DNA of 64,000 nucleotides, from positions 1-64,000 of the forward strand of contig CALWZO010000019.1 of NCBI GenBank assembly GCA_944386045.1. Reading direction: 5' to 3'. Shown piece by piece: positions 24,299 through 34,074 of the stretch. Within the stretch, counting starts at the first letter, position 1, and every line of letters begins with the position of its first letter. The notes beneath the pieces were generated by a model, which was not told the DNA's origin, searched no databases, and saw only the letters and a program-made list of their open reading frames with translations. A program made the translations under genes and the position numbers. This DNA comes from an uncultured Clostridia bacterium. GTDB lineage: Bacteria; Bacillota; Clostridia; Oscillospirales; Ruminococcaceae.

Positions 24299-25732
24299 AT
24301 GAAAACCAGTATAAGAAACAAGCTGACGGCCCTTATATTGGCGATATGTTTATCCATAATCGTAATAATATGGCTGACAACGGCACTGCTGTTCAAGCCG
24401 ATGTATTATGCTATGACCCAGAGCGAGCTGACAGCCATACTGTCCAAAGCGGTAAAGGTTGTAAAGGAAAGCGACGGGGTGCTGAGCCAGGAAGTCATAG
24501 ACGAAATTTCCTCTTATATCAATCACGGTGTATGTATAGAAATTTCTGACGAGTTTGGTTCCGGATTGCTTTTGCTGGAGGGTATAGGCGATGCCTGCCA
24601 GCTGCACGGGGCAAAGGACACAAGTGCAGAAAGCCTGTATATAGACCAGCGTCGCCTCAACACCCAGGAGGCGCTGGAATTAAGACAGCTGGTGCGTTCC
24701 AGCGAAAATTATACAGGCAGCATAACTGACGATTACAACAACCGCCAGCTGGTAAAGGGCACTTACTGGAACAACAGATATGTGATAATAGTATCAACCA
24801 ACCTGGCCAGGACGGATTCGATAGTGCGGATAGTTTTGTCACAGCTGCGTACGGCTACATTCTTCTCAATTATCCTGGCACTGATAATATCTGCCCTTAT
24901 GTCCAACTGGTTTATAAAGCCCATAACAGTGCTGTCAAAAGCCACCAAAGAAATTGCCAAGGGCAACTACGGTGTAAATATAGAGGTGCCGGAAGGGCCG
25001 GCGGATGAGTTTGGCCAGCTGGCACAGGATTTCAATGTTATGGTGGGAGAGATAGAGGCTTCACAGCAGGTCCAGAAAGAGCTGATAGCCAGCATATCCC
25101 ACGACCTGCGCACACCGCTGACAATCATCAAAGGCTATGCCGAGTCCATAAGGGACATAACCGGCGAAAACCGTGAGATAAGGGAACAGCAGCTGAATAC
25201 AATTATAGACGAAACCGACAGGCTATCCAAGATGGTAAATTCCGTTATGGAGTATGCTAAAATCAGCCAGGGTGCCGTAAAGCTGAATATTGTCCAGTAC
25301 AATATGGCGGATATGTGCGCCGATGTGGTGGATATTTACTCCAACAAAGCCCAAAACGAAGGCAAAACCATAACATACGAGGGCCCGGATACAGTTTATG
25401 TATTTGCCGATGCTTCGCTGATTGAAAGGGTTATGCACAACCTTGTTTCCAACGCGCTGCTGCACACACCGCGGGGAACGGAAGTTAAAATCAGGATAAC
25501 CCTGCTGGAAAACAGCAAGGTAAAGGTCAGCGTTATAGACTCCGGTGAAGGCATAAGCGAAGAGGACCAGAAACACCTGTTTGAAAAATACTACCGCGCC
25601 AGAAAAGAAAGCGGAAAACAGGGCACAGGCCTGGGCCTTGCAATAGTAAAAACCATAATGGAAAACCACGGTTTTGACTACGGGGTAAATTCACAGCTGG
25701 GCCAGGGCAGTGAGTTCTGGTTTATAATGTGA
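24299..25732 (+). CDS. Sensor histidine kinase
   Basis: 477 residues: transmembrane segments at ~11-33 and ~185-207 flank a ~150-residue extracellular sensor; then HAMP (~208-262), the H-box ASISHDLRTPLTIIKGYAES, N-box LVSNALLHTP, G1 DSGEGIS and G2 GTGLGLAIV. It phosphorylates the OmpR-type regulator encoded just upstream. The classical Bacillota arrangement (envelope-stress or antibiotic sensors) is common, but the ligand is not predictable. Confidence 0.94.
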   Translation: MKTSIRNKLTALILAICLSIIVIIWLTTALLFKPMYYAMTQSELTAILSKAVKVVKESDGVLSQEVIDEISSYINHGVCIEISDEFGSGLLLLEGIGDACQLHGAKDTSAESLYIDQRRLNTQEALELRQLVRSSENYTGSITDDYNNRQLVKGTYWNNRYVIIVSTNLARTDSIVRIVLSQLRTATFFSIILALIISALMSNWFIKPITVLSKATKEIAKGNYGVNIEVPEGPADEFGQLAQDFNVMVGEIEASQQVQKELIASISHDLRTPLTIIKGYAESIRDITGENREIREQQLNTIIDETDRLSKMVNSVMEYAKISQGAVKLNIVQYNMADMCADVVDIYSNKAQNEGKTITYEGPDTVYVFADASLIERVMHNLVSNALLHTPRGTEVKIRITLLENSKVKVSVIDSGEGISEEDQKHLFEKYYRARKESGKQGTGLGLAIVKTIMENHGFDYGVNSQLGQGSEFWFIM

Positions 25733-25748
25733 TTTAATCACAGGACAG

Positions 25749-25777
25749 TTGAATAACCATTACTTGTTTGGTATAAT
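25749..25777 (+). promoter_or_regulatory. Promoter of the DUF1858 gene
   Basis: TTGAAT, a 17-base spacer, TATAAT (25772-25777). Confidence 0.75.
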
Positions 25778-25827
25778 ATCTTTGCATAAAAAATTATGAT
25801 TTTATCATAAAAGGAGATTGATTTATT

Positions 25828-26025
25828 ATGGTAGTAACAAGAAAAACAAATCTTGGCGAAATTTTAGATACAGATCCGTCCACAGCGGTTTATTTTATGG
25901 AAATCGGCATGCACTGCCTGGGTTGCCCCTCTGCCAGAGGCGAAAACATTGAGCAGGCCTGCATGGTGCACGGCGTTGACCCGGATGCTTTGGTTGAAAA
26001 GCTGAACGCCCATTTCGGTAACTAA
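25828..26025 (+). CDS. DUF1858 redox-disulfide domain protein
   Basis: 65-residue single domain of the family described as hybrid-cluster-protein-associated redox disulfide. It has the characteristic GMHCLGCPSARGE with a CxxC pair and the helical end. It may bind metal or exchange disulfides; no partner oxidoreductase is adjacent here. AAGGAG lies 11 bases before the ATG. The trmK start is 3 bases after its stop, so both probably share the promoter at 25749. Confidence 0.88.
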   Translation: MVVTRKTNLGEILDTDPSTAVYFMEIGMHCLGCPSARGENIEQACMVHGVDPDALVEKLNAHFGN

Positions 26026-26028
26026 TCT

Positions 26029-26715
26029 GTGAATATTGCAAATATAGGCAGTCGTTTATCAATGGCTGCCTCTTTTGTTGACAGCGGTAAAACGGTGTGC
26101 GATGTGGGCTGTGACCACGGGAAGCTCAGCCTTTTTCTTTTGCAAAGCGGAAAGGCCGAAAGAATAATTGCCACCGACATAAACAAAGCGCCGCTGCAAA
26201 AGGCGGTTGACCTGATAACCGGGGCAGGGTGCGGTCAAAAGGCCGAATTTTATCTCACTGACGGGCTGCAGAATATAGGAAAAACAGATGATATAAGCCA
26301 TGTGGTAATAGCCGGCCTGGGCGGGCAGACAATGGCACAGATTATACATTCGGCGCCTTTTATAAAAGAGAATAAAGTCAGGTTGGTTTTGCTGCCGGCC
26401 CAAAGCGGGCACACCATAAGAAAGTACCTGTACGAAAACGGGTTTGATATACAGAAAGAGGAAACGGTGGAAGAAAAGGGCAAGTTTTACAGCTGCATCA
26501 GCGCTGTTTACACCCAAAACACCCGTACGGCAGACATTTTCGCCTGCTATATCGGCAAAAGCCGGCTGTGTGAAGGATATGCAGCCAAAGGGTATTTTTC
26601 CATGGTTTATTCTCAGCTGGAAAAAAAGCAAAAGGGTTTTACCATAGAAAACGGATTTGCCAGCCGGGATATATCCGAGGCAATGGATAAAATCAAAAAT
26701 CTGACAGATAAATAA
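26029..26715 (+). CDS. trmK: tRNA (adenine22-N1)-methyltransferase TrmK
   Basis: 228-residue SAM enzyme that makes m1A22 in tRNA. Motif I is VCDVGCDHGKLSLFLL, then ATDINKAPL, VVIAGLGGQTMAQII with the catalytic-region motif, and LLPAQSGHTIRKYL. Length and motifs fit TrmK/YqfN. The GTG start at 26029 is close behind the DUF1858 stop and has no strong ribosome binding site, so translation is probably coupled. The next gene but one unit, nif3-like, follows trmK in many Bacillota. Confidence 0.92.
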   Translation: MNIANIGSRLSMAASFVDSGKTVCDVGCDHGKLSLFLLQSGKAERIIATDINKAPLQKAVDLITGAGCGQKAEFYLTDGLQNIGKTDDISHVVIAGLGGQTMAQIIHSAPFIKENKVRLVLLPAQSGHTIRKYLYENGFDIQKEETVEEKGKFYSCISAVYTQNTRTADIFACYIGKSRLCEGYAAKGYFSMVYSQLEKKQKGFTIENGFASRDISEAMDKIKNLTDK

Positions 26716-26741
26716 AAACAGAGCGTTATCGCTCTGTTTTT
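26716..26741 (+). terminator. Terminator after trmK
   Basis: Stem ACAGAGCG/CGCTCTGT, loop TTAT, followed by T5. Confidence 0.9.
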
Positions 26742-26801
26742 ATGTTGCCCGGATTGAAAAAATATGATTTAATATAATAAGTAATATATGGAGGGGATAA
26801 T

Positions 26802-27542
26802 ATGGCCAGTGCAAAACAGCTTTACATGGCGCTGAATGAAATAATACCTTTTGAAAATCAGGAGAGCTGGGACAACAGCGGCCTGCTGCTGGACAGCGGA
26901 AAGGACAGTGACAAGGTGCTGGTGTGCCTGGATGTTACATCCGAAGCGGTGCGCCGGGCTGAAGAAACCGGAGCCGGAATAATAGTTTCCCACCATCCGC
27001 TGATATTTTCTCCTTTGAAAAAACTGTCGGAGCAGGACCTGGTGTACAGGCTGATAGAAAAGGGGATAAGCGTTATTTGCGCCCATACGAATTTTGACAA
27101 ATACGAAAAGGGCACAGGATATTGCATGGCCGCAGCATTGGGACTGGAAAATATACAATTTTGCGAGGACGGAATTTGCCTGACAGGCGATTTGCCTGAG
27201 GAAAGCCTTGTTTCGGATACCGCGCTGAAATGCAAGGAGATATTCGGGGCCGCTTCGTGCAGCCTTCCGGATAAAAAAGTTAAAAATGTTTTTTTATGCC
27301 CGGGAAGCGGCGGAGGCCTGACAGGAGTAGTGCTGGACAGCGGAGCCGATTGCTTTATAACCGGCGAGTGCAGTTATCATGATGTGCTGGACCTGCGGCA
27401 TGCAGGTGTGGGCGTAATCACCTTGGGGCATGATTTGTCCGAAAGGGTCAGCCTGCCTGTATTGGCCGGTCTGATAAGCGGACGGATGCCCGGTTTGCAG
27501 GTCAGTGTGTTTACACAGAAAGCACTGACCGAAAGTGTATAG
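26802..27542 (+). CDS. Nif3-like dinuclear metal protein (GTP cyclohydrolase 1 type 2 homologue)
   Basis: 246-residue NIF3 family protein (YqfO type) with a two-metal centre built from HHPLIF, HTNFDKY, GECSYHD-type and HDLSER residues, all visible. The function is uncertain; database names as GTP cyclohydrolase 1 type 2 are by homology only. This copy lacks the extra insert domain of the longer Bacillus YqfO. It follows trmK, as in Bacillus yqfN-yqfO, although a terminator separates them. The ATG is preceded by GGAGGGGATAAT. Confidence 0.92.
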   Translation: MASAKQLYMALNEIIPFENQESWDNSGLLLDSGKDSDKVLVCLDVTSEAVRRAEETGAGIIVSHHPLIFSPLKKLSEQDLVYRLIEKGISVICAHTNFDKYEKGTGYCMAAALGLENIQFCEDGICLTGDLPEESLVSDTALKCKEIFGAASCSLPDKKVKNVFLCPGSGGGLTGVVLDSGADCFITGECSYHDVLDLRHAGVGVITLGHDLSERVSLPVLAGLISGRMPGLQVSVFTQKALTESV

Positions 27543-27553
27543 GAGTTTTTTAT

Positions 27554-29290
27554 ATGGCATTAGATTCAATGACTATGGCTCTGCTGGCCGGGGAGCTTAA
27601 CCGGCAGCTGGCAGACAGCAGAGTGGACAAGATACATCAGCCGTCAAAGGATGAGATGGTTTTTCATATGCGCAGGCGCAGCGGTTCTTTTAAATTGCTT
27701 TTGTCTGCCCGCAGCGGAACAGCCAGGATTTGTGTGACGCAGGAGGAGTTTGAAAACCCTGCCTCGCCGCCGTCCTTTTGTATGCTGATGAGAAAATATT
27801 TTTCCGGTGCAAGGTTTGTCAGTGCCCGGGCGGTGGAGGGCGAAAGGTTGATAATGCTCACCTTTTCCGCCACCAGCGAAATGGGAGACACCATAAAGCT
27901 GGATATAGCCGCAGAACTTATGGGCCGATATGCAAACCTGGTGCTGATAAACTCGGACGGCAGGATAATAGACGCCATGAAAAGGGTTGATGCCGATGCG
28001 TCGGCCTTGCGCCAGCTTCTGCCGGGCCTGATGTACAAACTGCCTCCCAGAAAGGACAGCCCGGTTTTTGTCAGCCGGACACAGCAGGTCCTGGAAAAAG
28101 TTTTTGCTTTTGACGGCACTGTAGACAAGGCGCTGCTGAAATGCAGCATGGGCATGAGCCCTGTGATAGCCAGGGAGATAGCCAGCCTTTCCGGTGTAGG
28201 AGACACACCGGCTTCAAAACTGACTGACGGTCAGCAGCGGCAGGTACGCCGGGCAGCAGAAAAAGTTCTGGAATATTATCACAACCCGTCTTTTACGGTG
28301 GTTTACGGCCATGACGGTATGCCGGCGGAATACAGCTTTATGCCGCTGAGCCAGTATCGGGGATTGGAAAGCCGCAGTTATGACAGCCTTAATCGTTTGC
28401 TTGATGAATATTACAGCGAAAAAGACAGGGCAGAACGCCTTCGTCAAAAAGGCAAAGATCTGCACAAGCTGGTCCAAAATCTGTTGGACAGGGCACAGCG
28501 CAAGCAGATTGCCAGAAAAGAGGAACTGGCCCAAAGCGAAGATAACGATAAATACAGAATATACGGCGAGCTTCTGACAGCAAATCTTTACAAGCTGGAA
28601 AAAGGTATGAAAAGCGTCAGCGTTGAAAATTATTACGACGGCAGTACCGTTACCATTCCCCTTGACCCGAAACTGGGCGGCAATCAGAATGCACAGAAGT
28701 ATTACAAGGAGTACAAAAGAAAACAGACCGCTGTAAAGATGCTTACAAAGCTGATACGGCAGGGTGAAATAGAGCTGGAATACCTTAACAGCGTCGCTTA
28801 CAATGTAGCCAGCGCGTCTGGTGAAAAGGAACTTATGGCCATAAGGGAAGAACTGCACGGCGCCGGATATCTGAAATATTACAAGAACCGCGATAAAAAA
28901 CAAAAGCCGCGGGATTTTATAAGATACACATCTTCAGACGGATTTCTTATCCTGGTAGGCAGGAACAACCTGCAAAACGAGCGTCTTACCATGAAAACCG
29001 CCCGCGGAAAGGATATGTGGTTCCATGTTAAAAAAGCTCCCGGCAGCCATGTGGTTGTCATGAGCGAAGGCAGGGACATACCGCTGAAAACCCAGAACGA
29101 AGCGGCGATGCTGGCGGTGCATCATTCCAGCCTGAAAGGCAGTCCGAAAGTTGAAGTGGACTATACATTTGTAAAAAACATCAGAAAAACCGCGGACTTA
29201 AAACCCGGAATGGTTATATATGATGTTTACGAAAGCGCCCCTGTGACTGTGGATGAAAAGGTGCTGGCAGAGCTGATCAGAATAAAATGA
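27554..29290 (+). CDS. rqcH: Ribosome quality-control factor RqcH (NFACT family)
   Basis: 578 residues. NFACT-N (from MALDSMTMALLAGELN), two HhH motifs near residues 190-250, a long coiled coil (residues ~275-430) and NFACT-R at the C-terminus (YTSSDGFLILVGRNNLQNE, DMWFHVKKAPGSHVV). RqcH recruits tRNA-Ala to 50S-stalled nascent chains to add alanine tails for proteolysis. Bacterial copies were also named fibronectin-binding proteins. The partner RqcP is at 6.6 kb. GGAG is 8 bases before the ATG. Confidence 0.95.
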   Translation: MALDSMTMALLAGELNRQLADSRVDKIHQPSKDEMVFHMRRRSGSFKLLLSARSGTARICVTQEEFENPASPPSFCMLMRKYFSGARFVSARAVEGERLIMLTFSATSEMGDTIKLDIAAELMGRYANLVLINSDGRIIDAMKRVDADASALRQLLPGLMYKLPPRKDSPVFVSRTQQVLEKVFAFDGTVDKALLKCSMGMSPVIAREIASLSGVGDTPASKLTDGQQRQVRRAAEKVLEYYHNPSFTVVYGHDGMPAEYSFMPLSQYRGLESRSYDSLNRLLDEYYSEKDRAERLRQKGKDLHKLVQNLLDRAQRKQIARKEELAQSEDNDKYRIYGELLTANLYKLEKGMKSVSVENYYDGSTVTIPLDPKLGGNQNAQKYYKEYKRKQTAVKMLTKLIRQGEIELEYLNSVAYNVASASGEKELMAIREELHGAGYLKYYKNRDKKQKPRDFIRYTSSDGFLILVGRNNLQNERLTMKTARGKDMWFHVKKAPGSHVVVMSEGRDIPLKTQNEAAMLAVHHSSLKGSPKVEVDYTFVKNIRKTADLKPGMVIYDVYESAPVTVDEKVLAELIRIK

Positions 29291-29326
29291 TGACCGCCCC
29301 GGCGTGCACAGATGATTTTTGCAATG

Positions 29327-29361
29327 ATGGCAGAGGTGAAAACTTCTGCCATTATTTTTTT
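29327..29361 (+). terminator. Terminator after rqcH
   Basis: Stem ATGGCAGA/TCTGCCAT, a 10-base loop, then TATTTTTTT. It isolates the ribosomal cluster from rqcH. Confidence 0.85.
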
Positions 29362-29370
29362 AATAAGATG

Positions 29371-29399
29371 TTGACAATTTGTTTTAAATTTGGTATTAT
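29371..29399 (+). promoter_or_regulatory. Distal promoter of the S10 cluster
   Basis: TTGACA, a 17-base spacer, TATTAT (29394-29399), directly after the rqcH terminator; leader about 450 bases. Confidence 0.75.
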
Positions 29400-29524
29400 A
29401 CACAAGGTTTTGATATTGATTTGGTAAATAACGACAAATATATTGTCAGTTTCAATAAAAATCTAATGTCAAAAGTCAAAATTATAGGTTATGTATACAA
29501 AATTTTGAAATATTGCAAAAAAAC

Positions 29525-29553
29525 TTGCATTATTTCTCTTTTTATAGTATCAT
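29525..29553 (+). promoter_or_regulatory. Proximal promoter of the S10 cluster
   Basis: TTGCAT, a 17-base spacer, TATCAT (29548-29553); leader about 297 bases. Confidence 0.65.
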
Positions 29554-29559
29554 AATTAG

Positions 29560-29856
29560 GCGACTGCAAAGATTATGCGTTGAAGCGGGAGGTTGCCGCG
29601 CAATATGCGAGGGTTTTTCCGCTGAGTATGTCCGATCTTTGAACCGGGCGAGTAAATATTGAAATGCAAAGGGTGTATGACCTGTACAGGTCCACTGGCC
29701 GTAAACTTTGTGATTAAAGGGCTTTTTGCCCTGCGTTCCGATCTAACTGCTTGGCGGTTAATCGGTTTTTATCATGAAAGGGTGCGAAACACCCGGCGCA
29801 GTGTTCAATATTTTATAACCGCCGCTACATTTTTAAAACTATAAGGAGGCGTTACA
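29560..29856 (+). promoter_or_regulatory. Structured leader of the S10 ribosomal operon
   Basis: Gene-free 297 bases with several stems: GCGG/CCGC near 29585-29600, AGGGC/GCCCT at about 29718-29732, the attenuator at 29738-29770, and GGGTG/CACCC at 29780-29794, ending in TAAGGAGGCG before rpsJ. Elsewhere S10 leaders serve autogenous control by L4; whether that holds here is unknown. A 61-codon frame inside has no ribosome binding site. Confidence 0.6.
29738..29770 (+). terminator. Attenuator hairpin in the S10 leader
   Basis: CCGAT pairs with ATCGG, and inside it TAACTG with CGGTTA around CTTGG, followed by five T residues. It is an intrinsic-terminator shape placed 86 bases before rpsJ. Confidence 0.65.
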
Positions 29857-30168
29857 ATGGCAGTCAAAGAAAAAATCAGAGTCAGATTGAAGAGTTATGA
29901 CCACCAGCTGATCGACACAGCAGCTGAAAAGATTGTTGAAGCAGCAAAAAGAACAGGTGCAAGAGTATCCGGTCCTATCCCGCTGCCCACAGAAAAAGAA
30001 GTGATCACAATTCTGAGAGCTGTTCACAAGGACAAAGATTCTCGCGAACAGTTTGAAAACAGAACTCACAAAAGACTGATCGACATCTTGAAACCTACAA
30101 ACAAGACTGTTGAAGCTCTTACAACACTGCAGCTGCCTGCAGGCGTTGAAATTGAAATCAAGCTCTAA
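29857..30168 (+). CDS. rpsJ: Ribosomal protein uS10
   Basis: 103-residue 30S protein that also forms NusB-S10 in antitermination. The match is full length, with [15 protein letters not shown] at the start, [13 protein letters not shown] and [12 protein letters not shown]. It is the first gene of the S10 operon. TAAGGAGGCG is 6 bases before the ATG. Confidence 0.98.
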   Translation: MAVKEKIRVRLKSYDHQLIDTAAEKIVEAAKRTGARVSGPIPLPTEKEVITILRAVHKDKDSREQFENRTHKRLIDILKPTNKTVEALTTLQLPAGVEIEIKL

Positions 30169-30259
30169 TATATACATTTTTATATAGAGCGCTCTCTCAA
30201 CCGCAAGTTGGAGTCATGTTGGCAAAGCCAACCAATAACCTAACAGGAGGCATTTAGAA

Positions 30260-30892
30260 ATGCAAAAAGGAATTATCGGCAAGAAAATCGGTATGACACA
30301 GCTTTTCGATGAAAAAGGTATGGTAGTGCCTGTAACAGTAATCGAAGCAGGTCCTTGTGTTGTCGTACAGAAGAAAACTGTTGAAAGCGATGGCTATCAG
30401 GCAGTTCAGCTGGGTTATGGCGAGGTTAAAGTAAACCGTCTGTCCAAACCTGCAAAAGGACATTTTGAAAAAGCGGGCGTTGCTCCCAAGAAAACTCTCA
30501 GGGAATTCCGCTTTGAATCTATCGACGAAATCAATGTCGGCGATATCGTAAAGGCAGATGTATTTGCTGCCGGCGATAAAGTTGATGTATGCGGTATCAG
30601 CAAAGGTAAAGGTTATGCCGGTACAATCAAACGCTGGAACAATCATTCATTGAAAGCCAGCCACGGTACAGGTCCGGTTGCAAGACACGCCGGTTCCAAC
30701 GGTTCCACATCTTCACCGTCCAGAGTTTTCAAAGGCAAAAGACTGCCTGGTCACCTGGGTGCTGAAAGAGTTACTGTTCAGAACCTTTCCGTTGTTAAAA
30801 TCGACGCAGAAAATAATCTCATTGCTGTCAAGGGCGCAATTCCCGGCGCAAAAGGCGGAATTGTTGTTCTGACAGACAGCGTTAAAGCTTAA
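30260..30892 (+). CDS. rplC: Ribosomal protein uL3
   Basis: 210-residue 50S assembly-initiator protein: [13 protein letters not shown] start, [14 protein letters not shown] and [13 protein letters not shown] in the loop that reaches the peptidyl-transferase centre. A 91-base gap after rpsJ holds a small GTTGGC/GCCAAC hairpin (30218-30232), which could set relative expression. CAGGAGG precedes the ATG. Confidence 0.98.
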   Translation: MQKGIIGKKIGMTQLFDEKGMVVPVTVIEAGPCVVVQKKTVESDGYQAVQLGYGEVKVNRLSKPAKGHFEKAGVAPKKTLREFRFESIDEINVGDIVKADVFAAGDKVDVCGISKGKGYAGTIKRWNNHSLKASHGTGPVARHAGSNGSTSSPSRVFKGKRLPGHLGAERVTVQNLSVVKIDAENNLIAVKGAIPGAKGGIVVLTDSVKA

Positions 30893-30906
30893 GGGAGGAA
30901 GACAAG

Positions 30907-31530
30907 ATGGCAAAATTTGATGTTTTAGACATTAACGGTAAAAAAGTTGACACTGTTGAGCTCTCTGATGCAGTTTTCGGTATCACACCTAACGAAAAGG
31001 TTATGCATGCGGCAGTTGTAAACTTCCTGGCTAACCAGAGACAGGGTACACACTCCACACTGACCCGCAGCGAAGTAAGCGGCGGCGGACGCAAACCTTG
31101 GAGACAGAAAGGCACAGGCCGTGCAAGACAGGGTTCTATCCGTTCACCTCAGTGGACACACGGCGGTATCGCTTTGGGCCCCAAACCCCGCGATTACAGC
31201 TACTCTTTGAACAAAAAAGTTAAAAGACTGGCAATTTGCTCTGCTCTTTCCGCTAAGGCAAGCGAAGGCAAATTGGTTATAGTTGACAACTTCGCTATCA
31301 CAGATTACTCAACAAAAGCTGTTGTAAAAATGCTCAGCAATCTGGGCGTAAGCGGCAAAACATTGATGGTACAGGCTGTTGCAGATAAGAAGGTTGTTAA
31401 GTCAGCAGGCAATATCCCTGGTGTACAAACAACATTGGCAACAACAATGAACGCCTATGACACAATCAACGCCGGCACACTGGTTGTAAATCTGGAAGCC
31501 GCGAAGAAACTTGAGGAGGTATTCGCATAA
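30907..31530 (+). CDS. rplD: Ribosomal protein uL4
   Basis: 207-residue 50S protein at the exit tunnel. The tunnel loop is visible as [20 protein letters not shown] and then [15 protein letters not shown]. In Escherichia coli L4 is the autogenous repressor of the S10 operon, relevant to the leader upstream. It overlaps rplW by 1 base (TAATG). Confidence 0.98.
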   Translation: MAKFDVLDINGKKVDTVELSDAVFGITPNEKVMHAAVVNFLANQRQGTHSTLTRSEVSGGGRKPWRQKGTGRARQGSIRSPQWTHGGIALGPKPRDYSYSLNKKVKRLAICSALSAKASEGKLVIVDNFAITDYSTKAVVKMLSNLGVSGKTLMVQAVADKKVVKSAGNIPGVQTTLATTMNAYDTINAGTLVVNLEAAKKLEEVFA

Positions 31531-31823
31531 TGAAATTAGCACAGGATATCATCATCAAGCCAATCATCACTGAAAACAGCATGAAGGGCGTTTCTGAAAG
31601 AAAATATACATTCCAGGTTGCTAAGGACTCCAACAAAATCGAAATTGCCAAAGCAGTTGAAGAGCTGTTCGGAGTAAAAGTAAGCAAAGTAAACACAATA
31701 AATGTTCGCGGCCGTTTCCGCCGTCAGGGCATCAAAGGTGGTTACACACCTGCTACAAAGAAGGCTATCGTAACACTGAAAGCCGATTCAAAGGGCATCG
31801 AGTTCTTCGAAGGTATGAACTAA
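31530..31823 (+). CDS. rplW: Ribosomal protein uL23
   Basis: 97-residue 50S protein at the tunnel exit, the docking site for trigger factor and [17 protein letters not shown] opens the domain, and [15 protein letters not shown] is the RNA-binding strand. It starts at the last base of rplD. The following 96-base gap holds two short stems (CGCCT/AGGCG, and AGGCGC/GCGCTT) but no strong terminator. Confidence 0.97.
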   Translation: MKLAQDIIIKPIITENSMKGVSERKYTFQVAKDSNKIEIAKAVEELFGVKVSKVNTINVRGRFRRQGIKGGYTPATKKAIVTLKADSKGIEFFEGMN

Positions 31824-31919
31824 TAAACCGGCCCTCCGCCTGACATAAAAGGCGTTTTTAAGTATGGGAGGCGCAAAAGGCGCTTCTCGCAAAAAGACTC
31901 ATAAGGAGAGTGAACCTAA

Positions 31920-32750
31920 ATGGCTATTAAAAAGTTTAAACCGACTACTCCGTCTCGCCGTAATATGGCCGTTACAGATTATTCGGTTCTTTCAAAGGTA
32001 AGCCCCGAGAGAAGCCTCTTGGAACCTATGAAAACAACAGCCGGCCGCAACAACACAGGCCGCATCACTGTTCGTCACCATGGCGGCGGCAACAGAACAA
32101 AATATCGTGTAATCGATTTCAAAAGAAACAAAACAGGTGTTCCCGCACAGGTTATGACACTTGAATACGATCCTAACAGAACAGCTTTTATAGCTCTGAT
32201 TCAGTATGAGGACGGCACAAAATCCTATATAGTAGCTCCTGACGGACTCAAAGTAGGCGACACAGTTATGAGCGGTGAAGGCGCCGACATCAAACCCGGC
32301 AACGCACTGCCCATCAGCAGCATTCCGGTTGGTACTGTTATCCACAACATCGAACTGTACCCCGGCAAAGGCGGTCAGTTGGTTCGTTCCGCAGGTAACT
32401 TTGCTCAGCTGATAGCAAAAGAAGGCAAATACGGCCTTGTTCGTCTGCCTTCCGGCGAACTGAGAAATGTTCCCCTGAACTGCTACGCCACAGTTGGTCA
32501 GGTATCCAACCTGGACCACGACAATGTAAAAATCGGCAAAGCCGGTAAAAAACGCCACATGGGCTGGAGACCTACCGTTCGTGGTAGCGTTATGAACCCT
32601 GTTGACCACCCTCACGGCGGCGGTGAAGGTAAATCACCTGTTGGTCGTCCGGGCCCGGTTACACCCTGGGGCAAACCTACTTTGGGCTACAAAACCAGAA
32701 ACAAACACAAAGCATCTGATAAATTCATCGTCAGACGCCGCAACGGTTAA
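31920..32750 (+). CDS. rplB: Ribosomal protein uL2
   Basis: 276-residue 50S core protein near the peptidyl-transferase centre. It shows [14 protein letters not shown] at the start, the rRNA-binding SH3/OB regions and [13 protein letters not shown] with the conserved histidine near residue 230. AAGGAGAGTG precedes the ATG. Confidence 0.98.
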   Translation: MAIKKFKPTTPSRRNMAVTDYSVLSKVSPERSLLEPMKTTAGRNNTGRITVRHHGGGNRTKYRVIDFKRNKTGVPAQVMTLEYDPNRTAFIALIQYEDGTKSYIVAPDGLKVGDTVMSGEGADIKPGNALPISSIPVGTVIHNIELYPGKGGQLVRSAGNFAQLIAKEGKYGLVRLPSGELRNVPLNCYATVGQVSNLDHDNVKIGKAGKKRHMGWRPTVRGSVMNPVDHPHGGGEGKSPVGRPGPVTPWGKPTLGYKTRNKHKASDKFIVRRRNG

Positions 32751-32765
32751 TAAAGGAGTTAAGAT

Positions 32766-33038
32766 ATGGGTAGAAGCGTTAAAAAAGGCCCTTTCGTTCA
32801 GCCTGTTCTTCTTAAAAGAGTAAAAGAAATGAACGCAACTGGCGAAAAAAGAGTCTTAAAGACTTGGAGCCGTTCATCTACAATTTTCCCGGATTTCGTT
32901 GGTCACACATTTGCTGTTCATGACGGCCGCAAACATGTGCCGGTATATGTAACAGAAGACATGGTTGGTCACAAACTGGGCGAATTCGCACCGACAAGAA
33001 CATACCGCGGTCACGCAGGTGCAAAATCATCTAAGTAA
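32766..33038 (+). CDS. rpsS: Ribosomal protein uS19
   Basis: 90-residue protein of the 30S head: [33 protein letters not shown] and the [14 protein letters not shown] end are diagnostic. AAAGGAG is in the 15-base gap after rplB. Confidence 0.98.
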   Translation: MGRSVKKGPFVQPVLLKRVKEMNATGEKRVLKTWSRSSTIFPDFVGHTFAVHDGRKHVPVYVTEDMVGHKLGEFAPTRTYRGHAGAKSSK

Positions 33039-33053
33039 AAGGAGAGTATAATT

Positions 33054-33392
33054 ATGGAAGCAAGGGCATACCTTAGACACGCCCGCATAGCGCCAAGGAA
33101 AGTACAGATCGTTATGGACCTTATCAGAAATAAGCCGGTTGACGAAGCTGTTGCTATCTTGCAGCACACACCCAAAGCTGCTTGCGAACCTTTACTTAAA
33201 TTGGTTAAATCAGCTATGGCTAATGCGGAACACAATTTTTCAATGGATAAAAACAGTCTGTATGTTGCAGAGTGTTTTGTAACACCCGGCCCGACTCTGA
33301 AAAGAGTTATGCCAAGAGCACAGGGCAGAGCATATAGAATTCTGAAGAGAACAAGCCACATGACAGTTGTTCTCAAAGAAATCGAGGAATAA
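33054..33392 (+). CDS. rplV: Ribosomal protein uL22
   Basis: 112-residue 50S protein whose hairpin lines the exit tunnel near the macrolide site: [20 protein letters not shown] start, and the loop with [29 protein letters not shown] precedes the ATG. Confidence 0.98.
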   Translation: MEARAYLRHARIAPRKVQIVMDLIRNKPVDEAVAILQHTPKAACEPLLKLVKSAMANAEHNFSMDKNSLYVAECFVTPGPTLKRVMPRAQGRAYRILKRTSHMTVVLKEIEE

Positions 33393-33402
33393 GGAGGAAG
33401 CT

Positions 33403-34074
33403 ATGGGACAGAAAGTTAATCCACACGGTCTTCGCGTAGGCGTAATCAAAAACTGGGATTCTCGCTGGTTCGTTGAAAAGAAAACTTTCGGCGACACTCT
33501 GGTAGAAGACTATAACATAAGAAAAGTTCTCAAAGCTCAGCTTTACACTGCCGGTGTATCTAAAATTGAGATTGAGAGAGACTCAAAAGTACTGAGACTG
33601 AACATCTTCTGTGCAAAACCCGGTATGGTTATCGGCCGTCAGGGTTCTGAGATCGAAAAACTTCGCGCTCAGGTTGCAAAACAGGTAAAGAGACCTGTTG
33701 AAGAAGTTCTGATCAACATAACAGAAATCAAACAGGCTGATGCAAATGCACAGCTGGTTGCTGAAAATATTGCTGCTCAGCTGGAAAGACGCGTTGCTTT
33801 CAGAAGAGCTATGAAAATGTCCATGTCCAGAGCCATGAGAAGCGGCGTAAAGGGCATCAAGACAAGCGTTTCAGGCCGTCTGGGCGGTGCTGATATCGCA
33901 AGAACCGAACATTACCACGAGGGCACAATCCCGCTGCAGACACTGCGCGCTGACATCGACTACGGTTTTGCCGAAGCAAACACAACTTTCGGTAAAGTAG
34001 GCGTTAAGGTTTGGATTTACAAAGGTGAAGTGCTCAAAGGTGCTAAACCTCGTAAAGAAGGAGGCAACAGATAA
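33403..34074 (+). CDS. rpsC: Ribosomal protein uS3
   Basis: 223-residue 30S protein of the mRNA entry channel: [17 protein letters not shown] start, a KH domain with [15 protein letters not shown], and [18 protein letters not shown]. An in-frame extension to 33367 overlaps rplV; ATAAGGAGG points to ATG 33403. It overlaps rplP by 1 base. Confidence 0.98.
   Translation: MGQKVNPHGLRVGVIKNWDSRWFVEKKTFGDTLVEDYNIRKVLKAQLYTAGVSKIEIERDSKVLRLNIFCAKPGMVIGRQGSEIEKLRAQVAKQVKRPVEEVLINITEIKQADANAQLVAENIAAQLERRVAFRRAMKMSMSRAMRSGVKGIKTSVSGRLGGADIARTEHYHEGTIPLQTLRADIDYGFAEANTTFGKVGVKVWIYKGEVLKGAKPRKEGGNR

Noticed and set aside
29659-29844. 61-codon frame in the S10 leader as a leader peptide
   Set aside because: No ribosome binding site, ends beyond the attenuator and shows no residue bias; the RNA structure explains the region better.
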